Shown: positions 1-8,103 of the stretch, in pieces
Numbering within the stretch: position 1 is the stretch's first letter
Layout: each line of letters opens with the position of its first letter
From: Peptoclostridium litorale DSM 5388
GTDB taxonomy: Bacteria; Bacillota; Clostridia; Peptostreptococcales; Peptostreptococcaceae
Direction of reading: 5' to 3'
Length of the DNA: 64,000 nt
NCBI RefSeq assembly: GCF_900141635.1
Contig: NZ_FSRH01000002.1
Span: 186,001-250,000, forward strand
Translations under genes and position numbers: made by a program
The notes under the pieces: generated by a model
The model's input: only the letters and a program-made list of their open reading frames with translations
The model's database searches: none
What the model was told of the DNA's origin: nothing

Positions 1-195
1 CACGAACCTGTCCCTGTCAATCCACTTAGGCTCCTGAGGCGTAAACTTCAAAAAATCCTTCCAAAGCTCATATGCCATTGCAGCCGCTCCCATGGGAAGG
101 CCCGGGTGCCCTGAACTTGCCTTTTCAACAGCGTCAACCGACAAAAATCTTATAGCATTTATGGCTTTTCCATCTATTCCATTTGAACTGTTCAA
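1..195 (-). CDS. tkt: Transketolase, N-terminal part (gene runs off the left edge)
   Basis: Only about 65 codons of the 5' end are visible. They encode the start of a thiamine-diphosphate transketolase, including the motif [20 protein letters not shown], where the His is a conserved active-site residue. Transketolase moves two-carbon units in the non-oxidative pentose phosphate pathway. The gene could be full-length or the N-terminal subunit of a split enzyme; the window cannot tell. The start is a TTG behind GGCGGTGG; the two nearby ATGs are out of frame. It lies downstream of the CcpN and PPDK-regulator genes, behind a strong terminator, so it is probably transcribed separately. Confidence 0.88.
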   Translation of the reverse strand, partial: MNSSNGIDGKAINAIRFLSVDAVEKASSGHPGLPMGAAAMAYELWKDFLKFTPQEPKWIDRDRFV

Positions 196-212
196 TATAC
201 CACCGCCTTAAT

Positions 213-241
213 ATTATTTTAGTATTGTATTACCCAAACAA
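213..241 (-). promoter_or_regulatory. Possible promoter of the transketolase gene
   Basis: On the minus strand, TTGTTT and AATAAT are separated by 17 bases. The match to a sigma-A promoter is only fair, but it lies just upstream of the TTG start and after the preceding terminator. Confidence 0.35.
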
Positions 242-275
242 CTATTCATGTAATCTATACCCTTTTTGGTGTATT

Positions 276-328
276 AAAAATACCCTACAGGGCAGACTTT
301 TTCAACATCTGCCCTGTAGGGTATTTTT
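276..328. terminator. Rho-independent terminator after the PPDK regulator gene
   Basis: A perfect 16-bp stem (TACCCTACAGGGCAGA and its complement) is flanked by A5 on the left and T5 on the right, extending the pairing to 21 bp. It can work in both directions. On the minus strand it ends the ccpN-PPDK regulator transcript. Confidence 0.9.
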
Positions 329-378
329 AAATCATAAAGATTTGACTACGGACTTTTATACTGTACATCACTTTAGTT

Positions 379-1203
379 TTAGTCCTTGTATATCTTTATT
401 CCGTTTTTCTTCATGACGTCCAGGATTATTCCGGCAGTCTCTTCTATTGCCTTGTTAGACACGTTTATTATAGGACAGCCTATCCTTCTCATTATGTCTT
501 CGGCATAGCTTATCTCTTCAAGTATCCTCTGGTAGGAAGCATAGTTTGCGCTGCTCGAAAGACCGAGCGCCTTAAGCCTTTCTGTCCTTATCTGGTTAAG
601 CTTCTGGGGAGAATTTGTAAGTCCCACTATCTTTCTAGGGTTTACCTCAAAGAGTTCTTTTGGAGCCTGGGCCTCTGGAACAAGAGGTATGTTCGCAACC
701 TTTATGTTCTTATTTGCAAGGTACATGCTAAGAGGTGTCTTTGAAGTCCTTGATATTCCTATTAGGACAAGATCCGCCTTTTCAAGGCCCTTAGGGTCTT
801 TTCCATCGTCATATTTGACTGCAAATTCTATTGCCTCAACCCTTTTGAAGTACTGCTCGTCAAGCTTCCTTATAGCTCCCGGCTCTCTTCTTGGAGCAGT
901 ATTTGTCCTAAGCGCTATGCAGTTTATAAGGTCACTTAAAAGGTCGACATTTGGAATATTGTTTTCGCTGCAGAACTTCACAAGACATTCCACAAATTTC
1001 AAATTCACAAGTGTGTATAGTATTATAGAGTTTTCATCTTTTGCAAGTCTTAATATATCCATTAGATTCTCTTCATCCAAAACATAAGAGTATCTCTTTA
1101 TTTCATATTCTGTCATATCAAACTGGCTTATTGACGCCTTTGCCACCTGCTCAGCAGTTTCCCCAAGGGAATCGGATATAACATATATTGCTAAATGGCT
1201 CAT
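379..1203 (-). CDS. Pyruvate, phosphate dikinase regulatory protein (PSRP family, DUF299)
   Basis: A 274-residue member of the bifunctional kinase/pyrophosphorylase family that inactivates PPDK by ADP-dependent phosphorylation and reactivates it by phosphate-dependent dephosphorylation. The P-loop-like motif GISRTSKTP is at residues 149-157, and the length is normal. I start at the ATG of MSHLAIYV, which has an AGGAGG site at ideal spacing; a longer frame exists but has no such site. It lies 19 bp downstream of the CcpN-type repressor gene, as yqfL lies behind ccpN in B. subtilis. No PPDK gene is seen in the window; the next gene is transketolase. It is likely the control point between glycolysis and gluconeogenesis. 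Confidence 0.92.
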   Translation of the reverse strand: MSHLAIYVISDSLGETAEQVAKASISQFDMTEYEIKRYSYVLDEENLMDILRLAKDENSIILYTLVNLKFVECLVKFCSENNIPNVDLLSDLINCIALRTNTAPRREPGAIRKLDEQYFKRVEAIEFAVKYDDGKDPKGLEKADLVLIGISRTSKTPLSMYLANKNIKVANIPLVPEAQAPKELFEVNPRKIVGLTNSPQKLNQIRTERLKALGLSSSANYASYQRILEEISYAEDIMRRIGCPIINVSNKAIEETAGIILDVMKKNGIKIYKD

Positions 1204-1222
1204 GCACAACCTCCTGATTATA

Positions 1223-1864
1223 TTATTCTCCGGCAAGTTCGACAAAAAATCTTGTTATATTCGTCTTCGAAATCTTTCCAAGTATTCTGTAGCCTTCTTT
1301 GCCGTCTTCTCTTTTTATATATTCCACAACCGGTATAGAGTCTACCTCGTGCTCTATTATCTTCCTCGCCACATCTGAAGCGCTGTCATTTTGGCTGGCT
1401 ATTATTATATTAGGCATTCTAGTCATTATTATTCCAACTGGTATCTTGTTTATGTCCATTCCTCCTATAGCGCTTTTCAAAAGGTCTTTTCTGGATACAA
1501 CGCCTGAAAGGAATCCATCATTTGTCACAAATACACTTCCAGTGTCTTCTAAAAATATAGTGACTATTGTATCGTATACCGTAGCCTCTTCACTCACGAC
1601 TATCGGCACACTCATCATCTCTTCAACTTTTTTCGACTTAAGCTTCTTTGAAATAAGATTGTTTTCATCTATCCCAACATAAAAATATCCCACTTTAGGT
1701 CTCGCATCCAGTATTCCAGACATAGTCAATATTGCAAGGTCAGGTCTTAGTGTAGCTCTTGTAACACTAAGCATGGATGCTATCTGTTCACTCGTTATAG
1801 GCCCTTTTTCCTTGACTATATCTATTATTTTCAACTGTCTGTCTGATAGTTGTATGTTACTCAC
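1223..1864 (-). CDS. ccpN: CcpN-like transcriptional repressor (HTH plus two CBS domains)
   Basis: 213 residues. An N-terminal winged helix-turn-helix (about 5-60, with SVTRATLRPDLAILTMSG) is followed by a CBS pair (about 75-210), as in B. subtilis CcpN, which represses gluconeogenic genes in response to ATP/ADP. The start is a GTG. Its SD (AGAGG) sits unusually close, but the MSNIQLSDRQ start aligns with CcpN, so I keep it. The gene leads a two-gene unit with the PPDK regulator. An inverted repeat overlapping its own promoter suggests autoregulation (inference). Confidence 0.88.
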   Translation of the reverse strand: MSNIQLSDRQLKIIDIVKEKGPITSEQIASMLSVTRATLRPDLAILTMSGILDARPKVGYFYVGIDENNLISKKLKSKKVEEMMSVPIVVSEEATVYDTIVTIFLEDTGSVFVTNDGFLSGVVSRKDLLKSAIGGMDINKIPVGIIMTRMPNIIIASQNDSASDVARKIIEHEVDSIPVVEYIKREDGKEGYRILGKISKTNITRFFVELAGE

Positions 1865-1882
1865 CTCTTCCGAAATAATGTG

Positions 1883-1937
1883 ATATACTATTTATATAGT
1901 ATATATTTATTGTATATTTATTACGGTGAATTGTAAA
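1883..1937 (-). promoter_or_regulatory. ccpN promoter with overlapping inverted repeat
   Basis: On the minus strand, TTTACA (1937-1932) and TACAAT (1914-1909) are 17 bases apart. Across the expected transcription start lies ATATACTA-N6-TAGTATAT (1883-1904). On the plus strand, TGTGATATACT (1879-1889) fits my recollection of the CcpN box described for B. subtilis (TRTGHYATAYW). This looks like an autoregulatory operator, by inference. Confidence 0.5.
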
Positions 1938-2190
1938 TAAGTATATTTAATATTTTGCACTCTTTTTATAAGATATTGTCTAAAAATCCCGGCTCTTAAA
2001 CACACGGCAGACAGGCCTTTTACTCTGTTAGACAGGCTTTTTTCAAAGCGTACATGCTATTTAGCCAGACTTCAGCTCAAAATGCAAAAGCTGTAAGCCA
2101 AGGGCACTAGCCCCTGTCTCACAGCTTTATAAGTAGTCTTTTCTACAATAGGCGGTGCCTATTCAATATTTTTCATACAATCCAGTGCTG
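1938..2190. other. Intergenic region between the DUF4342 gene and ccpN
   Basis: No gene seen. It holds two hairpins: AAAGCTGT/ACAGCTTT (2087-2128, with a GC-rich inner part) and AATAGGC-GGT-GCCTATT (2147-2163). They may end the DUF4342 transcript, but neither is followed by a clear U-run on the minus strand. A direct repeat, AGACAGGC, occurs near 2010 and 2030. Confidence 0.4.
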
Positions 2191-2730
2191 TTATTTATCT
2201 TCTTCCTCTGCCTCTTCATTGTCTTCTTCTCTTTTTATTTCAATTTCTATTTCCTCTTCTTTTTGTTCTTTCTTTGAAAAAGGCATTTTCCCCTTCATTT
2301 CAGAGATCTTTTCCTCGGTAATGTCGTTAAGGTCTACAATTTCACCGTCATCCTTGACTATCTTTATCTTGTATTTACTTATCATAGCCGCAGAAACACC
2401 TATTATAGCCGCTATAGGGGCAAGTATTATACCTAGGGCTCCAACAGTAACCGGAAGGTTTAAAAGAACTTCTCCGTCTTTTTCAAGTATAACTTTTGTG
2501 ACGTTCCCTTTTTTAAGAACTTCCTTGAGCTTTTCTATCAGGTCACTTCCCTTTTCAGTGAACTTCACACTTACCTCTTCAACTTCCTCTTTTTCGCCTC
2601 TCTCAATTGCTATTATGGCCTCTATTACATCGCCTTGAGCATTTTCAAGTGCAATCTTTGCCTTTTCATAGCTGGTCCCTGTCCTGTCAACCACCTGGTC
2701 GATCTTTTCAAGAGTTATTGTGTTATCCAT
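2191..2730 (-). CDS. DUF4342 protein with UBA-like N-terminus
   Basis: 179 residues. Residues 1-45 (TLEKIDQVVDRTGTSYEKAK...) resemble the UBA-like helical domain of the DUF4342 family. A central part with one hydrophobic stretch (about 95-120) follows. The tail, about 40 residues, is almost entirely Glu and Lys. The ATG of MDNTITLEK is chosen because GGGAGGGG precedes it. It lies between recO and ccpN. The function of the family is not established; the hydrophobic segment suggests membrane contact. Confidence 0.75.
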   Translation of the reverse strand: MDNTITLEKIDQVVDRTGTSYEKAKIALENAQGDVIEAIIAIERGEKEEVEEVSVKFTEKGSDLIEKLKEVLKKGNVTKVILEKDGEVLLNLPVTVGALGIILAPIAAIIGVSAAMISKYKIKIVKDDGEIVDLNDITEEKISEMKGKMPFSKKEQKEEEIEIEIKREEDNEEAEEEDK

Positions 2731-2757
2731 AAATACCCCTCCCATTTACTTTGTATA

Positions 2758-3504
2758 TTAATATTGTCTATACTCTTCATACCCCTCTATGTTTTCATAC
2801 ATATAAAGCTTTAAAACCCTTTTCAGCTCCTTCAGTATTATAGGGGATACCCTTGCCTTTACGCACCTTTCAAAACTGTCTTCTATTATGTATTTCATAA
2901 GCTCTACAGTGGTCCTGTCGACCCTTTCAGCCCTAGGGTCAAAAGGAAGACAATCACTGCATAAAACTCCCCCAAGCCTTATGCTGATCCTATATGTTTT
3001 CTCGTCATGGCTTTGGCAGTTGACACAGGCATTCATCTGAGGCCTATATCCAAGATACTCAAGATATTTGAGTTCGAATATCCTGGTGATATATTCCACA
3101 TCATAGTCCCTGTATCCATAACAGTAAAGAGTTTTTAAAAGAAGCCCAAACAGCCTGTTATTTGTCTGGTTTTCAACTATTGAATTTCTAGTGAGCTTCG
3201 CAATATATGCCGCATGGGAAAGCAGGTTCATGTCTCTTGATATCCCAAAAAAATTCTCCTTCAAATCGCATTGATTCACTCTGTACATGGAAGAAGACTT
3301 GTACAGCATGTACGTGCCATACGCAAACACCTGGGAACATGGCATAAGCATGCTTTTGCTCCTTCTGGCGCCTTTTGCAACTGCAGTGACCTTTCCTAGC
3401 TTTCTTGTAAAAAGCGTGAGTATGCTGTCAGATTCAGAATACTTTACGCTTTTTAGCACTATTGCCTCGGTTTCTATATGCATATCCAATAATTGTCCTT
3501 TCAT
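2758..3504 (-). CDS. recO: DNA repair protein RecO
   Basis: 248 residues. An N-terminal OB-fold (about 7-85, ETEAIVLKSVKYSESDSILTL) is followed by the helical RecO C-domain with a zinc site CVNC...CSDC in the middle. RecO loads RecA with RecR on SSB-coated DNA in recombinational repair. The start is an ATG preceded by AAAGGG; a second in-frame ATG seven codons on has a poorer site. It lies in the era-mgtE-recO run on the minus strand; in many Firmicutes recO follows era directly, and here mgtE lies between them. Confidence 0.93.
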   Translation of the reverse strand: MKGQLLDMHIETEAIVLKSVKYSESDSILTLFTRKLGKVTAVAKGARRSKSMLMPCSQVFAYGTYMLYKSSSMYRVNQCDLKENFFGISRDMNLLSHAAYIAKLTRNSIVENQTNNRLFGLLLKTLYCYGYRDYDVEYITRIFELKYLEYLGYRPQMNACVNCQSHDEKTYRISIRLGGVLCSDCLPFDPRAERVDRTTVELMKYIIEDSFERCVKARVSPIILKELKRVLKLYMYENIEGYEEYRQY

Positions 3505-3541
3505 TAATATACCCTTTAAAATGTGATAAAAACAGTTCCTT

Positions 3542-4915
3542 TTAGCTGAGCAGAAGAATTGTCGTAAGAGTAAAGTATATGGTTATTCCAGTAATGTCGA
3601 GGGCTGTGGATATGAATGGAGCAGAAGCCACGGCAGGGTCGACGCCGAACTTCTTAAACACTATCGGCACTATGGTTCCTATTGTAGCCGCAGTGATCAT
3701 GTTGACAGCCATAGATATTCCAACTACCATTCCCAGTTTTATGTTTCCCATCCAAAAAAATGCCACTATACATACGACTATACTGCATATAATCCCCACA
3801 CAGGCCCCTATGCTCATCTCCTGAAATATTGTCTTCATGCTCTTCCCGGCCTCTACATGTCCCATAGCCAGACCTCTTACCGTAAGTGTCGAAGACTGGG
3901 TTCCAACATTTCCTCCCATTCCAGTAAGAAGCGGCATGAAAAAGGCCACTGCAGCATAGCTGTTTAAGGTGGTTTCGTATCTGCTTAGTATTGTTGCTGA
4001 CATCACGCCTCCAAAGAGTGTGACTATTAGCCAGGGAAGCCTTGCCTTCACAGACGATAAAACCCTTGGAAAAAACTTGTCCTCTTCGTAAAGCTCTGCC
4101 TCGGTCTCCATTGTTCCTGCAAATTTATATATATCCTCTGTTGCCTCTTCCTCTATGACGTCCATTATGTCGTCGAATGTTATTATACCTCTTAGCCTTC
4201 CATTCGTATCCGTTACAGGTATTGCCAGAAGGTCGTATTTTGTAACGACCTTTGCAACCTCCTCCTGGTCGTCGTTTATGTTAACTGATATCACATTTTC
4301 ATTCATTATATCTTCTACAAGAGTTGTAGGTTTTGAAACTATAAGTTCTCTTAGAGATATAACGCCTGCAAGCTTGCCGTTTTTGTCCACAACGTATACG
4401 TAGTATATCGTCTCGGCGTCGGGCGCGTTTTCCCTAAGGTATTCTATAGCGTTGTATATGCTTATGTCTTTTCGAAGCGATACAAAATCCGTGGTCATTA
4501 TACCACCGGCAGTATCCTCTTCATATATTAAAAGTTCCTTTATGTCCTCGGCATCATCAATGTCAAGCAGGTTTATTATCTCATGCCTTTTTTCCTCTGA
4601 CAATTCTCCAAGAAGGTCAACCATGTCATCCTGAGACATCAGGTCCAAAAGCCTCTTCTTTTGGCCTTGTGAAAGCGATGACAGTATTTCAGAGAAGGTG
4701 TCAGAATCCAGCTCATCGAGAACCTTCGCCGCGAGCTCCCAAGGAAGCACCTGGAACAGCTTTTGCTTTTTCCCCTCCGGAAGTTCTGTCAGAATCTCAG
4801 CTATGTCAAGAGGATGCACTTCCGTAAGATATTCGTTAAGCTCGACTATCTTTTCGCTGTCTATGAGGGCTTCTATTTCAACAAGTTTTTCCATGAATAT
4901 TTCCTTGTCCTCCAT
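3542..4915 (-). CDS. mgtE: Magnesium transporter MgtE
   Basis: 457 residues with the full MgtE layout: helical N domain (about 15-130), two CBS domains (about 135-260) and a five-helix membrane part from about residue 290 that contains GGNVGTQSSTL. MgtE is a Mg2+-gated channel: acidic sites in the N and CBS domains bind Mg2+ and close the pore. There is no M-box leader, since the gene follows era closely (33 bp), so control is probably at the protein level. The ATG has AAAGGGGTGG upstream. Confidence 0.94.
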   Translation of the reverse strand: MEDKEIFMEKLVEIEALIDSEKIVELNEYLTEVHPLDIAEILTELPEGKKQKLFQVLPWELAAKVLDELDSDTFSEILSSLSQGQKKRLLDLMSQDDMVDLLGELSEEKRHEIINLLDIDDAEDIKELLIYEEDTAGGIMTTDFVSLRKDISIYNAIEYLRENAPDAETIYYVYVVDKNGKLAGVISLRELIVSKPTTLVEDIMNENVISVNINDDQEEVAKVVTKYDLLAIPVTDTNGRLRGIITFDDIMDVIEEEATEDIYKFAGTMETEAELYEEDKFFPRVLSSVKARLPWLIVTLFGGVMSATILSRYETTLNSYAAVAFFMPLLTGMGGNVGTQSSTLTVRGLAMGHVEAGKSMKTIFQEMSIGACVGIICSIVVCIVAFFWMGNIKLGMVVGISMAVNMITAATIGTIVPIVFKKFGVDPAVASAPFISTALDITGITIYFTLTTILLLS

Positions 4916-4948
4916 TTAGAGCCACCCCTTTCATGTGTAGATTATAGA

Positions 4949-5842
4949 TTAGTCCTGTCTGTATCCAAAATTCTTTACATAGTTTTCCCTGTCTCTCCAG
5001 TTTTCCTTTACCTTGACCCAAGTCTGGAGGTTTACTTTGGAACCGAAAAGCGCCTCTATTTCCTCTCTTGCAGCTTTTCCTATGCCCTTTAGCTTCCTTC
5101 CGTTCTTGCCTATTATTATTCCCTTGTGAGAATCCCTCTCGCAGTATATAACTGCGGATACGTCTATTATGTCTTTTTCTTTTCTCTTTTTTATTCGTTC
5201 TATATCAACGGCCACACCGTGAGGAACCTCTTTTTCAGTATAAAGAAGCACCTTTTCCCTTATTATTTCAGATACTATGACCCTTTCAGGCTGGTCTGTC
5301 ACCATATCGTCCGGGAAATATTTAGGCCCGTCCTCCATGTATCCCTTTATTACATTTATAAGGGTCTCGACATTCCTGTTTTTTGCCGCTGAAATAGGCA
5401 CTATTTCGTCAAATATACCCTTGCCGTGGTATTTTTCAACTATCTTTATGAGGTCTTCCTTTTCTATAGTATCTATCTTGTTTACAACAAGTATCTTAGG
5501 AGTCTTTATACCTTTAAGATTTTCTATTATCTTGCTGTCCCCCGGTCCCATCTGAAGCGAGCTGTCCACCATGAATATAAGAAGGTCCACCTCGTTGAAT
5601 GTCTGGTTTGCAGCCTTCACCATGAACTCCCCCAGCTTGTTTTTGGGTTTGTGGATTCCTGGTGTGTCTATGAACACTATCTGGCTGTCGTTGTCTGAAT
5701 ACACAGCCTGTATCTTGTTTCTTGTAGTCTGGGGCTTGTCACTTATTATGGCAACCTTCTCTCCCACTATTGCATTTATTGTAGTGGATTTTCCCACGTT
5801 AGGCCTTCCTATTACACTTACAAATCCTGATTTAAAACTCAC
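4949..5842 (-). CDS. era: GTPase Era
   Basis: 297 residues. G1 is GRPNVGKST (12-20), G3 DTPGIHKP, G4 NKID, and a C-terminal KH domain (about 210-290) contains IIGKNGRKLKGIG. Era binds the 3' end of 16S rRNA and supports 30S maturation. The start is a GTG preceded by GGAGGAG; it shares one base with the TAG stop of cdd, so the two are translationally coupled. The ybeY-dgkA-cdd-era order matches B. subtilis. Confidence 0.96.
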   Translation of the reverse strand: MSFKSGFVSVIGRPNVGKSTTINAIVGEKVAIISDKPQTTRNKIQAVYSDNDSQIVFIDTPGIHKPKNKLGEFMVKAANQTFNEVDLLIFMVDSSLQMGPGDSKIIENLKGIKTPKILVVNKIDTIEKEDLIKIVEKYHGKGIFDEIVPISAAKNRNVETLINVIKGYMEDGPKYFPDDMVTDQPERVIVSEIIREKVLLYTEKEVPHGVAVDIERIKKRKEKDIIDVSAVIYCERDSHKGIIIGKNGRKLKGIGKAAREEIEALFGSKVNLQTWVKVKENWRDRENYVKNFGYRQD

Positions 5843-6249
5843 TATATCTCCTCCATATTTTCAATATTTTTTCCTGTGAACACATTTGGTATAAGATCCT
5901 TTATGCTGCATACGGTATATTCCCCGCTTGAATTTGATGCAATCACCTCTATATCCAGCCCAAACTCGGCAATCACCTGTCTGCATATTCCACAAGGGAA
6001 TGTGTAGTCATTTGAATCGGAAGTGATTGCTATTGCTTCAAACTCCCTCTCTCCTTCCGATACGGCCTTGAAAACGGCTGTCCTTTCAGCGCAGTTTGTG
6101 GCTCCATAGCTTGCACATTCCACATTGCATCCTGTATATATCTTGCCGCTTTTACCCAGTAGCGCAGCCCCCACCCTGAAATTAGAGTACGGAACATATG
6201 CATTTTCCTTTGCCTTGATTGCTATATCCAAAAGTTCTTTTGTATTCAT
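5842..6249 (-). CDS. cdd: Cytidine deaminase
   Basis: 135 residues. Zinc and catalytic motifs are CAE (53-55) and PCGIC (85-89), as in the small tetrameric bacterial enzymes. It deaminates cytidine and deoxycytidine for pyrimidine salvage. I choose the ATG of MNTKELL, preceded by AGAGGTG; a GTG three codons earlier lies inside that SD. The stop overlaps the era start by one base. Confidence 0.95.
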   Translation of the reverse strand: MNTKELLDIAIKAKENAYVPYSNFRVGAALLGKSGKIYTGCNVECASYGATNCAERTAVFKAVSEGEREFEAIAITSDSNDYTFPCGICRQVIAEFGLDIEVIASNSSGEYTVCSIKDLIPNVFTGKNIENMEEI

Positions 6250-6261
6250 TTGATTCACCTC

Positions 6262-6888
6262 TTATTCTTGTTGTTTTTCCTTTTTAAACACTATCCCAGC
6301 TGAAACTATAAGCTTTATAGCCTCTTCTATAGGTATGTCAAGGTATGTGATATCGTCCCTGTCCATCATCACGAGCATTCCGGAAGTGGGGTTTGGAGTT
6401 GTAGGCACAAAGACCGAAAAGCAAGCCTTGCCCGTTGTCTCGTCCACAAATGCAGGGCTTTTAGAAGTCAAAAATCCCAGAGTGTATATTCCCTTTGAAG
6501 GATATTCCACAAGGACAGTCGATTTGAATCCATCCTTTTTCTTGTGTGCAAAACCGTCAAAAACCTGCTTTATGGAAGCGTATATCATCCCTACAAGGGG
6601 CACTTTGAACATTATCCCTTCGAAGAATTTGAATATCTTTTTTCCAAGCACATTAGTAGCAAATATGCCCGTAATGAGTATTAGTATTACAGTAATTATA
6701 AAGCCTATGCCATAGATTTGAAAACCTATAAGCTTTTCTATGGGCTCTCTGAATATTGAATCAACCCTGTTGAAAAGCCAAAATATCAGTGATATTGTTA
6801 TGGCACTCGGCAGGAGGGTTAAAAGCCCTGTTATGAATATTGTCTTGAAAGATTTTATTTGGATGTCTTCATGGTTCATATTTTTCAA
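6262..6888 (-). CDS. DUF502 family membrane protein
   Basis: 208 residues. Two transmembrane helices lie near residues 15-40 and 50-78, followed by a soluble beta-rich domain with FVPTTPNPTSGMLVMMDRDD, the DUF502 signature. The family's role in bacteria is not established. The start is a TTG with GGGAGGG 8 bases upstream; an internal ATG four codons on is further from the SD. It sits between the DgkA-PAP2 gene and cdd in a dense run of genes. Confidence 0.8.
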   Translation of the reverse strand: MKNMNHEDIQIKSFKTIFITGLLTLLPSAITISLIFWLFNRVDSIFREPIEKLIGFQIYGIGFIITVILILITGIFATNVLGKKIFKFFEGIMFKVPLVGMIYASIKQVFDGFAHKKKDGFKSTVLVEYPSKGIYTLGFLTSKSPAFVDETTGKACFSVFVPTTPNPTSGMLVMMDRDDITYLDIPIEEAIKLIVSAGIVFKKEKQQE

Positions 6889-6906
6889 GTCTAAATCCCT
6901 CCCTTT

Positions 6907-7626
6907 TTACATCTTCATCATATTAAATATAAGCATTGTAACCGCCATTCCCAAAGCTGCACCGGCAATGGTCTCAATCCTTGTATGTATATTGGATGCC
7001 ACCCTGCTTTCAGATACTATTACCGCAAGTGCATATGCAAGGAATGAAACAAGCAGCTTCTCGTTTGAAAATGTTATGACTGTCGCAATTGAAAACGAAA
7101 TAGCCGAGTGGCCACTTGGGAATCCACCTCTTGTATAACTTCCCTTGCCAATCACTATCTTGATTCCAAACACAAACAATACAACGGCGATTATTGCTAT
7201 CAAAAATATTTTCTGATCTGAATCAGAGAATTTATTTACTATGCTGTAAGGAATCCCCACTATGTGTTCGAAAAATACAAGATACCCTACCCCGGCTGCA
7301 TTAATCGAGGTGACAAGTACGGCTCCTGCTGACACATCCTTTACGAATTTTGCAAGTTCGCTATATTCTTTAGTAAAGAGATCTATCGATTTTTCAATGG
7401 CTGTATTGATCATCTCAAATGCAATTACAAGCGATATCGAAAATATCACAGCTATCATCTCAAGCCTCGATATGTCAAATATGAAACTTGTAATGAGCAC
7501 AAGTATGCCTATTATAACATGTATCCTGAGATTTCTTTCAGATAGAAAAGCTCTTACTATTCCGTTTATGGCATCATTCACACAGCTGATGAAATTCCTG
7601 TTTCCCCTACAGTTGTTTTTGCCCAT
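6907..7626 (-). CDS. DgkA-type lipid kinase fused to PAP2 phosphatase
   Basis: 239 residues in two halves. Residues 10-115 are a DgkA-like kinase with the conserved E71, N74, E78, D82 pattern; in Gram-positives these usually phosphorylate undecaprenol. Residues 145-235 are a PAP2 phosphatase with PSGHS (170-174) and SR...H (207-214). One polypeptide could therefore both phosphorylate undecaprenol and dephosphorylate a polyprenyl or lipid phosphate, though actual substrates are inferred. It overlaps the ybeY end closely (one base between), so the two are co-translated. In B. subtilis the slot holds the kinase alone. Confidence 0.88.
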   Translation of the reverse strand: MGKNNCRGNRNFISCVNDAINGIVRAFLSERNLRIHVIIGILVLITSFIFDISRLEMIAVIFSISLVIAFEMINTAIEKSIDLFTKEYSELAKFVKDVSAGAVLVTSINAAGVGYLVFFEHIVGIPYSIVNKFSDSDQKIFLIAIIAVVLFVFGIKIVIGKGSYTRGGFPSGHSAISFSIATVITFSNEKLLVSFLAYALAVIVSESRVASNIHTRIETIAGAALGMAVTMLIFNMMKM

Positions 7627-7627
7627 T

Positions 7628-8083
7628 TTAGTCCCTCTTTATACCAAGTTTTCCAAGCACATCTTCTTCTTTGCTCCTCATGATCTTTGTGTTTTCTTCG
7701 TTGTCATGGTCGTATCCCATAAGGTGGAACATGCTGTGGCACACCAGAAAGGCCATCTCCCTTTCAAAGCTGTGGCCATATTCAAGGCTTTGCTCAAGTG
7801 CCTTTTCTAGGGATATTACTATGTCTCCAAGAAGCTTTTCCTCAAGCTGAAATTCACCATCTTCTACAAGAGGAAATGAAAGCACATCGGTCTCCCTGTC
7901 TATATTTCTAAAATCACTGTTAAGCTCTCTGATCTGAGCATTGTCTACAAATACCATGCTAACTTCATAGTCTCTGTCCCAGCCTTCGTACTCAAGGCAT
8001 TTTTCCATTACAGATTCAAGCTTTTGAAGAAGCTCCCCGTCTATATCGATTTTATCCTGTCTGTTGTCCAGTTCTATATTCAC
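7628..8083 (-). CDS. ybeY: Endoribonuclease YbeY (rRNA maturation factor)
   Basis: 151 residues. The zinc site is H116, H120, H126 in HSMFHLMGYDH, slightly unlike the usual HGxLHLxGYDH (Gly to Ser, Leu to Phe). YbeY acts in 16S rRNA 3'-end processing and ribosome quality control. I use a GTG start 15 bases after the first possible ATG because GGAGGAG lies six bases upstream of the GTG, while the ATG has no SD. It follows pgpH by 20 bp. Confidence 0.93.
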   Translation of the reverse strand: MNIELDNRQDKIDIDGELLQKLESVMEKCLEYEGWDRDYEVSMVFVDNAQIRELNSDFRNIDRETDVLSFPLVEDGEFQLEEKLLGDIVISLEKALEQSLEYGHSFEREMAFLVCHSMFHLMGYDHDNEENTKIMRSKEEDVLGKLGIKRD

Positions 8084-8103
8084 TGTATACTCCTCCATGC
8101 GTC

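Noticed and set aside
3542-4948. M-box riboswitch for mgtE
   Set aside because: Only 33 bp separate era and mgtE, which leaves no room for an M-box.
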